Positions 1-5,259 of a DNA stretch of 5,537 nucleotides are shown piece after piece. The notes beneath the pieces are model-generated. The model saw only the letters and a list, made by a program, of their open reading frames with translations. It did no database searches and was not told the DNA's origin. Made by a program: the position numbers and the translations under genes. The stretch covers positions 1-5,537 of the forward strand of contig CAMLLI010000346.1 in NCBI GenBank assembly GCA_946480685.1, in the 5' to 3' direction. Source of the DNA: an uncultured Flammeovirgaceae bacterium (lineage in GTDB: Bacteria > Bacteroidota > Bacteroidia > Cytophagales > Cyclobacteriaceae). Position 1 is the first letter of the stretch. Each line of letters opens with the position of its first letter.

Positions 1-373
1 CATCATTCGGCACTATATCAGTCTCAGGCACCACAGCTGTTGTTACCTTAGGTGTTAACGCGGTAGTCTGTACTTGTGCCTGAGCTGCTGGAGGTGGTTG
101 ATTAACCGGTGGTTCAATAACCGGGGGCTGTGTCATCACGATTGGATCGGACAACGTTGGAATGGCCTCAACAATTTTCTTTACATCCCCTCCCATTAAT
201 GAGATTACTATAGGTATAACAAACGCTAACAATGCAATTCCCATACTAACGGTAAAGCCCGCAACAAGATTACCGGAATACGCTTTACGTACTTCATAGG
301 CACCATACTCCTTATTGCGGTTCTCAAACACCAGATCATCCCAGTCTTTGGCTACTAAAGTTTCTGCTTTCAT
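1..373 (-). CDS. TonB-family energy transducer, N-terminal part (partial, runs off left edge)
   Basis: Reading the minus strand from the ATG at 373-371 gives 124 uninterrupted codons to the window edge. The N-terminus (WDDLVFENRNKEYGAYEVRK, residues 11-30) is the cytoplasmic motif typical of Bacteroidota TonB proteins. One hydrophobic segment at about residues 36-60 would anchor it in the inner membrane, followed by a proline-rich periplasmic stretch (residues 82-96, PPVIEPPVNQPPP). The C-terminal domain that contacts TonB-dependent outer-membrane receptors lies outside the window. Family role: transmits proton-motive force from ExbB/ExbD to outer-membrane transporters. It is transcribed divergently from the metal-uptake operon across 178 bp. 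Its involvement in the same metal pathway is possible but not shown; Bacteroidota usually carry several TonB paralogues. Confidence 0.88.
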   Translation of the reverse strand, partial: MKAETLVAKDWDDLVFENRNKEYGAYEVRKAYSGNLVAGFTVSMGIALLAFVIPIVISLMGGDVKKIVEAIPTLSDPIVMTQPPVIEPPVNQPPPAAQAQVQTTALTPKVTTAVVPETDIVPND

Positions 374-459
374 AATACAGGCGGTTTAGTTTAAGATTTA
401 TTTGACTTTAAAATGCCATGAGCGGCAGATCGTCACAGAAATCTTCAAGTATTTTTTCC

Positions 460-469
460 GGCCCGGGCC
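460..469. repeat. 10-bp perfect GC-only palindrome
   Basis: GGCCCGGGCC is its own reverse complement and stands out as a GC island inside an AT-rich intergenic region. It has no loop and no T-tract beside it that would make it a terminator. It may be chance; no function is assigned. Confidence 0.4.
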
Positions 470-480
470 ATCCCCCAGAT

Positions 481-496
481 TAAAAATTATTCTAAA
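481..496. promoter_or_regulatory. Possible weak second DtxR-type operator
   Basis: TAAAAATTATTCTAAA matches the strong operator at 503-518 at 11 of 16 positions and has an intact right half-site TCTAAA (491-496). It starts 22 bp upstream of the strong site, about two helical turns, so two repressor dimers could sit on the same DNA face. The left half is degenerate and AT-rich sequence gives such matches by chance, so this is tentative. Confidence 0.3.
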
Positions 497-502
497 TATT
501 TT

Positions 503-518
503 TTTAGACTAATCTAAA
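503..518. promoter_or_regulatory. DtxR/MntR-type operator
   Basis: TTTAGACTAATCTAAA is an inverted repeat with 6-bp perfect arms (TTTAGA/TCTAAA); only one symmetric pair of the 16 bases fails to match. It contains TTAG-N6-CTAA, the core spacing of DtxR/IdeR/MntR boxes. It lies 33 bp upstream of the regulator's ATG and ends 4 bp before the -7 element, so a bound repressor would block RNA polymerase. The likely ligand is the DtxR-family protein encoded immediately downstream (autoregulation), possibly also the fused regulator domain of the third transporter gene. Confidence 0.75.
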
Positions 519-522
519 CTTT

Positions 523-530
523 TATTTTTG
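523..530 (+). promoter_or_regulatory. Bacteroidota-type -7 promoter element for the metal operon
   Basis: TATTTTTG fits the Bacteroidota -7 consensus TAnnTTTG exactly. No good TTG-type -33 element is seen about 20 bp upstream, where there is a T-tract. Transcription would start around 535-538, leaving a leader of only about 15 nt before the ATG at 552. Confidence 0.5.
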
Positions 531-551
531 ATTATCAGTTAAAGCTATAGT

Positions 552-1208
552 ATGCTCAGTTATACCGAGGAAAATTACCTGAAAGCTATATATCACTTGT
601 CAGACAGTGGTGCCAAAGCTGTATTGACCAGTGAGATTGCCGAGACGATGAACACGAAGGCTGCGTCTGTTACCGACATGATCAAAAAGCTTTCGAATAA
701 AAATCTTATAGCCTACGAAAAATACTACGGAGTAAAAATCACCAAGCAGGGACGACATGAAGCGCTGATGGTTGTCCGCAAACATCGCCTGTGGGAAACT
801 TTCCTGGTACAGAAACTCCAGTTCTCGTGGGATGAAGTACACGATGTAGCCGAGCAGCTTGAACATATACAATCATCTTTACTGATCGAGAAGCTCGATG
901 AATTTCTTGAGTTTCCAACAGTCGATCCCCACGGTCATCCTATACCCGACAAGAGCGGAAAGATTGTAGAAGTGCGACAGATACCATTGTCCGATTGCAC
1001 GGGCAAAAAGAAAATTATAGTACGATCTGTAAAACATGGTTCTCCCTCCTTCTTACAATACCTCAGTAAAATAGGAGTATATATAGGTGCCAACGTTTCA
1101 ATTCTGGACAAAGTAGAATTTGATGGCTCCCTGGAGATCATGATCGATAGTAAAAAGAAAGTATTTATATCGCGCGAAGCTGCGCAAAACCTGTTAGTAA
1201 CGGAATAA
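552..1208 (+). CDS. mntR: DtxR/MntR-family metal-dependent transcriptional repressor
   Basis: 218 residues with the three-domain DtxR layout: N-terminal winged helix-turn-helix (about residues 5-65, recognition region 35-50), metal-binding/dimerisation domain (about 70-135, including HRLWE and VHDVAEQLEH), and a C-terminal SH3/FeoA-like domain (about 141-216). Expected metal ligands are H78, E82, H97, E101, E104 and H105. Glutamate at the position that is Cys102 in DtxR resembles manganese-type MntR. The N-terminal ligand position (Met10 in DtxR, Asp8 in Bacillus MntR) is Asn8 here. The start is the first ATG after an in-frame stop (540-542). First gene of the operon, 2 bp before the binding-protein gene, with a matching operator just upstream; it probably represses its own operon when metal is plentiful. 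Family is certain; the metal (Mn versus Fe) is inferred. Confidence 0.93.
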   Translation: MLSYTEENYLKAIYHLSDSGAKAVLTSEIAETMNTKAASVTDMIKKLSNKNLIAYEKYYGVKITKQGRHEALMVVRKHRLWETFLVQKLQFSWDEVHDVAEQLEHIQSSLLIEKLDEFLEFPTVDPHGHPIPDKSGKIVEVRQIPLSDCTGKKKIIVRSVKHGSPSFLQYLSKIGVYIGANVSILDKVEFDGSLEIMIDSKKKVFISREAAQNLLVTE

Positions 1209-1210
1209 TT

Positions 1211-2161
1211 ATGAACTATAGAACACAATTAATGAAAGCTCCCCTCCTATATATACAACTTGCCATGGTAGGTATAGGATTACTGTTGATGGGTTGTGGC
1301 AGTAAAGACACTGCCGCCAAACATGATAAACTGGTTATTGTCTCCACTACCGGCATGATTAAAGATGCCATCGAACATGTTGCGGGCGAGCACGCTGAAG
1401 TCATTGCACTCATGGGGCCGGGCGTAGATCCTCACCTGTATAAAGCTACACAGGGTGACGTTGAAAAACTTACTAATGCAGATATAGTCTTCTATAACGG
1501 CTTGCACCTCGAAGGTAAAATGGGCGAAGTGCTGGAAAAATTAGGACACTCCAAACCGGTAGTAGCAGTTGCCTCCGATATACCAGACAGCTTGCTGCGT
1601 GCTGTACCGGGCTTTCAGGGTGCACATGATCCGCACATCTGGTTTGATGTAAAGCTGTGGGAGAATGCCGTGCGCACCGTCTGCAAAACACTTGAGAAAC
1701 AAGATGCAGCCAACGCAGCGTTCTATACATCACATCGTGATGCCTATATTAAACAACTCGATTCTCTTCACGAAGCGGTGAAAACAAAAGTTGCCGAGAT
1801 ACCACAACAGCAACGTGTGTTGATCACAGCACACGATGCTTTCGGATACTTTGGCGATGCCTACAACATTGAAGTAAAAGGACTGCAGGGTATATCTACC
1901 ATGTCAGAGTTTGGAGTAAAAGATGTAACCGACCTCGTGAACTTTATCATCTCGCGCAAGATCAAAGCTATATTCGTAGAGACATCTGTATCGCAAAAAT
2001 CCATTGAAGCCGTAGTGGAAGGCTGTCGCGAGAAAGGCTGGGATGTAAAGATTGGCGGAAGCCTGTTCTCAGATGCGATGGGAAATACCGGAACACCTGA
2101 AGGCACATATATAGGCATGGTAAGTGCGAACGTAAAAACAATATCAGAAGCGTTGAAATAA
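1211..2161 (+). CDS. Zn/Mn-family ABC transporter substrate-binding lipoprotein (TroA/MntA type)
   Basis: 316 residues, a normal length for cluster A-I metal-binding proteins. A hydrophobic signal (about residues 10-28) ends in a lipobox LMGC with Cys29 as lipidation site, so the protein should be anchored facing the periplasm. Family ligands are visible: H75 in GVDPHLYK, H142 in DPHIWFD, H208 in TAHDAFGYF and D288 in LFSDAMG. The His3-Asp set is that of TroA; manganese-specific PsaA has Glu at the third position. There is no long His-rich loop like that of ZnuA. It delivers metal to the two permeases encoded downstream. It follows the regulator by 2 bp, indicating co-transcription. A second in-frame ATG at 1232 (Met8) would still leave a usable signal peptide; no Shine-Dalgarno decides between them. 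Substrate Mn, Zn or Fe cannot be fixed from sequence alone. Confidence 0.93.
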   Translation: MNYRTQLMKAPLLYIQLAMVGIGLLLMGCGSKDTAAKHDKLVIVSTTGMIKDAIEHVAGEHAEVIALMGPGVDPHLYKATQGDVEKLTNADIVFYNGLHLEGKMGEVLEKLGHSKPVVAVASDIPDSLLRAVPGFQGAHDPHIWFDVKLWENAVRTVCKTLEKQDAANAAFYTSHRDAYIKQLDSLHEAVKTKVAEIPQQQRVLITAHDAFGYFGDAYNIEVKGLQGISTMSEFGVKDVTDLVNFIISRKIKAIFVETSVSQKSIEAVVEGCREKGWDVKIGGSLFSDAMGNTGTPEGTYIGMVSANVKTISEALK

Positions 2162-2198
2162 ACGCACAATATATATACTATAAGTATACTTTAACAGA
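2162..2198 (+). repeat. AT-rich gap with a 12-mer shared with the permease-permease gap
   Basis: This 37-bp gap contains ATATATACTATA at 2171-2182, found again exactly at 4303-4314 in the other non-overlapping transporter-gene gap. It overlaps a 10-bp perfect palindrome, AAGTATACTT (2182-2191). Neither has a T-tract or strong stem that would suggest a terminator. It could be an unstructured translation-initiation region or an mRNA processing site; this is speculative. Confidence 0.35.
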
Positions 2199-3017
2199 AT
2201 GCGTATGAACGAGGAGATGATAACACCGGCACTGGAAGTACACGACCTGACCGTGGCGTTTGACCGAAAGCCTGTGCTGTGGAATATAGACCTGAAGTTA
2301 CCGGAAGGTAAACTGGTAGGAATTATCGGACCCAATGGAGCTGGTAAATCTACGCTTATAAAAGCAGTAATGGGTTTGTTACCGCTGAGCAGTGGCTATG
2401 TGAAATTATTCGATCAGCCCATCGATGATGTGCGCAAGCGAATAAGTTATGTACCGCAGCGTGAATCAGTAGACTGGGACTTCCCCGCCTCTGTACTAGA
2501 TGTTGTGTTGATGGGACGCTACGGTAAATTAGGACTGTTCAGAAGACCACGCAAAGCTGATTACGATGTAGCGTTGGACTGTCTGAAGAAAGTTGGTATG
2601 GAAGCCTATATCAACCGGCAGATCTCACAACTATCCGGAGGACAACAGCAACGTACATTCCTCGCCCGTGCCCTTGCGCAACAGGCCGATATATACTTTA
2701 TGGACGAACCGTTTGCCGGAGTGGACGCTGCTACCGAGAAGGCTATTATCAGTTTACTGCGCACCATGACGGAAGCGAAGAAAACAGTTATCGTAGTCCA
2801 TCACGATCTGCAGTCGGTAACACAATACTTTGACTGGGTACTGATGCTGAACACGCGACTCGTTGCGTGCGGTCCTACAGCAACAACGTTCACGCAACAG
2901 AATCTGCAGGAAACCTACGGAGGTAAACTCACCTTACTCTCCGATGTAGGCGACCTGATTCGCAGAGAACATTTTCCAAACCGCGAAGGTGTTATCAAGC
3001 AACCGAAGACTATATGA
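2199..3017 (+). CDS. Metal ABC transporter ATP-binding protein (MntB/ZnuC/YtgB type)
   Basis: 272 residues with all ABC ATPase motifs: Walker A GPNGAGKST (44-52), Q-loop Gln87 in YVPQRES, signature LSGGQ (145-149), Walker B IYFMDEP with catalytic Glu170, and the switch His202 in VHHDL. The segment following the Q-loop (VDWDFPASVLDVVLMGRYG) is typical of Mn/Zn/Fe importers of the ABC-3 permease class. It sits on the cytoplasmic face and powers both permeases. In-frame ATGs at 2199, 2205 and 2217 are possible starts; the first is used here, and the conserved fold begins at about residue 10 in any case. Its stop overlaps the next start in ATGA (3014-3017), implying translational coupling. Confidence 0.95.
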   Translation: MRMNEEMITPALEVHDLTVAFDRKPVLWNIDLKLPEGKLVGIIGPNGAGKSTLIKAVMGLLPLSSGYVKLFDQPIDDVRKRISYVPQRESVDWDFPASVLDVVLMGRYGKLGLFRRPRKADYDVALDCLKKVGMEAYINRQISQLSGGQQQRTFLARALAQQADIYFMDEPFAGVDAATEKAIISLLRTMTEAKKTVIVVHHDLQSVTQYFDWVLMLNTRLVACGPTATTFTQQNLQETYGGKLTLLSDVGDLIRREHFPNREGVIKQPKTI

Positions 3018-4303
3018 ATTCACTTCTTGACTTCTTCTCGTTTGCCGATCCCAACATCCGGTTTGTAGTGATAGGCTCGGTGTTGCTCACAGCAAGTTCT
3101 GCAATAGTGGGCACATTTACCTTTCTGCATAAAAAGTCACTGGTTGGTGATGCTATAGCGCATGCCGTGCTGCCCGGTATATGCCTGGGATTTATACTCT
3201 CAGGTACCAAGAACCCTGCATACCTCATTGCCGGTGCATTCATTACCGGGTGGATATCACTCATCGGTGTCGAGTATATAACACGCCATACACGCATTAA
3301 AGAAGATACAGCTATAGGACTTGTGCTTTCTGTTTTTTTTGGTATAGGTATATTGATGCTCACGGTGATTCAGAAATCCGGCAACGCAGCGCAATCCGGT
3401 CTCGATCATTTTCTCTTTGGAAAAGCCGCTGCATTGGTGGGACAAGATTTGTTTGTGTTCGGCACGGTGGCCGTCCTTTTACTGATCGCTGTATTTTTGC
3501 TGTTCAAAGAATTTGCATTACTCGCCTTCGATAAAGACTATGCGAAAGCTATAGGACTTCCTGTACGCGGCATTGAACTTACGCTTACATCGCTTATCGT
3601 ACTTGCCGTGGTAATTGGTATACAGGCTGTAGGTGTAGTACTGATGGCCGCTATACTCATTACGCCTGCTGCCGCTGCGCGCTTCTGGACCAACAAGATC
3701 AACATCATGATTTTGCTGGCAAGTATATTTGGTGCCTTCAGCGGATTGAGCGGTGCCTATATTTCGTACATCGCTCCGGCTATGCCTACGGGTCCGTGGA
3801 TTGTGATTGTTATTTCCACAGTCGCGTTTATATCCTTCTTCTTCGCACCGAAACGCGGTGTTATAAACCGGTTGCTGCGCCAGCGTAATATTCGCAGAAC
3901 TATAAACGATGAGAATGTACTGAAAACACTTTATCAGTTGGGTGAAGAGAACCGGAACTTTTTTATTCTGCGCAGCACGGAAGAGATCATCCGCAGGAGA
4001 AAGTTTTCGCCGGAAGCACTCGCGAAAATACTGAACCGCCTCGAGCGCCAGGGATACCTGGAGCGAACGGGTAAACATTGGTCGCTTACCGAAGAAGGTA
4101 AAAATCGCGGACAACGTGTAGTAAGAATCCACCGGCTGTGGGAATTATACCTGACAACGCATCTGAACATTGCTCCCGACCATGTACACGATGATGCTGA
4201 TACCATCGAGCACTTGCTTACACCGGAGCTCGAAGCAGAACTGGAAAAGTTGCTGAACTATCCTAAAGTGGATCCGCATAAATCAGAGATACCGTATTCA
4301 TGA
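3014..4303 (+). CDS. ABC-3 metal permease fused to a C-terminal DtxR-like regulator domain (YtgCR-like)
   Basis: 429 residues against about 280-300 for a plain permease. Residues 1-278 form a polytopic ABC-3 permease with about eight hydrophobic segments and the family motif GDAIAHAVLPG (45-55). A basic linker (KRGVINRLLRQRNIRR, 280-295) leads to a DtxR-like region at 297-429: helix-turn-helix (about 315-352), wing, then HRLWE (373-377) and VHDDADTIEH (391-400). Candidate metal ligands H373, E377, H392, D396, E399 and H400 align with the stand-alone regulator encoded at 552-1208. The protein ends at NYPKVDPHKSEIPYS, exactly where the regulator's linker to its SH3-like domain would begin, so that domain is absent. 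Continuous frame through the junction, with no stop or start, argues for a real fusion. Gene order and fusion match chlamydial YtgCR. Probable role: metal channel subunit with a cytoplasmic, membrane-tethered or proteolytically released metal sensor. The domain call is firm; DNA binding by the fused domain is inferred. Confidence 0.93.
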   Translation: MNSLLDFFSFADPNIRFVVIGSVLLTASSAIVGTFTFLHKKSLVGDAIAHAVLPGICLGFILSGTKNPAYLIAGAFITGWISLIGVEYITRHTRIKEDTAIGLVLSVFFGIGILMLTVIQKSGNAAQSGLDHFLFGKAAALVGQDLFVFGTVAVLLLIAVFLLFKEFALLAFDKDYAKAIGLPVRGIELTLTSLIVLAVVIGIQAVGVVLMAAILITPAAAARFWTNKINIMILLASIFGAFSGLSGAYISYIAPAMPTGPWIVIVISTVAFISFFFAPKRGVINRLLRQRNIRRTINDENVLKTLYQLGEENRNFFILRSTEEIIRRRKFSPEALAKILNRLERQGYLERTGKHWSLTEEGKNRGQRVVRIHRLWELYLTTHLNIAPDHVHDDADTIEHLLTPELEAELEKLLNYPKVDPHKSEIPYS

Positions 4304-4325
4304 TATATACTATAACACATAGTTT
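4303..4325 (+). repeat. Short intergenic gap carrying the second copy of the 12-mer
   Basis: ATATATACTATA at 4303-4314 (first base shared with the TGA stop) is identical to 2171-2182. It ends 11 nt before the next ATG; the other copy ends 16 nt before its ATG. No Shine-Dalgarno sequence is visible in either gap. Confidence 0.35.
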
Positions 4326-5204
4326 ATGAACGACCTGTATATAATTGTCACCGCATCCCTTGTTGCCAGCAGTTGCGCCTTGCTGGGATGCTACCTTATA
4401 CTCCGGAAAATGGCCATGGTAGGCGATGCTATATCACATGCAGTTTTACCGGGAATTGTGATTGCATTTCTCATCTCCGGCTCACGCGATTCCATGACGA
4501 TGCTGATCGGTGCCGGGCTCATCGGTATACTCACTACATTTCTCATTGAGTTCCTCCACAAGAAAGCACGACTGCAAACCGATGCTTCTATCGGAGTAAC
4601 ATTTACATGGCTGTTTGCCATTGGCGTTGTATTGATATCACTCTTCGCAGGCAAAGTAGATCTCGACCAGGATTGTGTTCTCTACGGAGAAATTGCTTAT
4701 GTACCGCTGGATACGCTCATCATCGGCAATGAAAGTATCGGGCCACGTGCGCTCTATATCATGGGCATTATACTCGCAGCGATTATACTCTTCATTGTAT
4801 TCGGCTATAAAGAATTATTTCTTACTACGTTCGACCCTGCGTATGCAAGTGCTATTGGTATATCTACTACACTCTGGCATTATTTACTGATGGGCGCTGT
4901 CTCGGCAACGACCGTTGCTTCGTTTGAATCCGTTGGTGCTATACTGGTGGTTGCGCTGCTCATCGCTCCTGCTGCCACAGCATATCTCCTTACCGACAAT
5001 TTGAAGTGGATGCTGATCCTGGCGTGTATAGCAGGCGTTGCAGCGTCCATTACCGGTTACTATATAGCGGTATGGCTGGATGGTTCCATTGCCGGAGCGA
5101 TTGCCATGATGGCGGGAATTATCTTTATCATTGCCATGTTATTCTCTCCTACGCATGGAATACTTACTAAAAAATTTAACCGAACCGCTACGGCAGCTTC
5201 CTGA
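4326..5204 (+). CDS. ABC-3 family metal permease, second subunit (MntD/YtgD type)
   Basis: 292 residues, the usual length for an unfused ABC-3 permease, largely hydrophobic from residue 5 to 275. It carries the conserved motif GDAISHAVLPG (33-43), the same as in the upstream permease, plus LDQDCVLYGEIAYVP (113-127) after the third or fourth membrane segment and a conserved APAATAYLLT region (214-223). It ends in a short polar tail (TKKFNRTATAAS) with no regulator domain. It should pair with the fused permease as a heterodimeric inner-membrane channel energised by the upstream ATPase. It starts 22 bp after the fused permease and appears to be the last operon gene; no clear hairpin terminator follows. 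Confidence 0.94.
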   Translation: MNDLYIIVTASLVASSCALLGCYLILRKMAMVGDAISHAVLPGIVIAFLISGSRDSMTMLIGAGLIGILTTFLIEFLHKKARLQTDASIGVTFTWLFAIGVVLISLFAGKVDLDQDCVLYGEIAYVPLDTLIIGNESIGPRALYIMGIILAAIILFIVFGYKELFLTTFDPAYASAIGISTTLWHYLLMGAVSATTVASFESVGAILVVALLIAPAATAYLLTDNLKWMLILACIAGVAASITGYYIAVWLDGSIAGAIAMMAGIIFIIAMLFSPTHGILTKKFNRTATAAS

Positions 5205-5259
5205 ACAAATCTGCCTGTAAAATTTTATATCACCTGAACACACGTCTATTTTTGCACAC
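5205..5259 (+). promoter_or_regulatory. Intergenic region with -7-like element for mnmE
   Basis: A 55-bp gap. TATTTTTG at 5247-5254 matches TAnnTTTG and is the same 8-mer as the operon's -7 element. It ends only 5 bp before the mnmE ATG at 5260, so a transcript from it would be leaderless or nearly so. No -33 element and no stem-loop terminator for the upstream operon are evident, so read-through from the metal operon is also possible. Confidence 0.45.

Larger units (their letters stand above)
374..551. promoter_or_regulatory. Divergent intergenic region between TonB gene and metal-uptake operon
   Basis: 178 bp with no convincing gene. The right third (about 480-540) is very AT-rich and holds the operator and -7 element described separately, facing the operon. 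The left part, which should hold the TonB-gene promoter on the minus strand, shows no TAnnTTTG match that I can find. A short GC-only palindrome sits at 460-469. No Shine-Dalgarno-like purine run precedes either start codon. Confidence 0.7.

Noticed and set aside
2182..2191. AAGTATACTT palindrome as an internal operator or terminator
   Set aside because: Ten AT-rich bases with no loop and no resemblance to the TTAG-N6-CTAA operator core; likely chance in a TA-rich gap.
2211..2219. GAGGAG as a Shine-Dalgarno for the ATG at 2217
   Set aside because: The purine run directly abuts the ATG with no spacer and itself codes within the frame starting at 2199.
3866..3910. Possible sequencing frameshift or missed stop between the permease and regulator parts
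   Set aside because: The reading frame is continuous and both halves are in the same frame with a sensible basic linker; known fusions of this type exist, so a genuine fusion is the simpler explanation.
3518..4132. Long open frame on the minus strand (204 codons) opposite the fused permease
   Set aside because: It lies wholly antisense to a well-supported gene, its translation has no recognisable domain and is of low-complexity polar composition, and there is no start context or partner gene.
4675..4890. 71-codon plus-strand open frame inside the second permease
   Set aside because: Out-of-frame shadow of the permease sequence; no domain and no independent signals.
5205..5246. Rho-independent terminator after the second permease
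   Set aside because: No GC-rich inverted repeat followed by a T-run is present; the AT-rich stretch alone is not enough.
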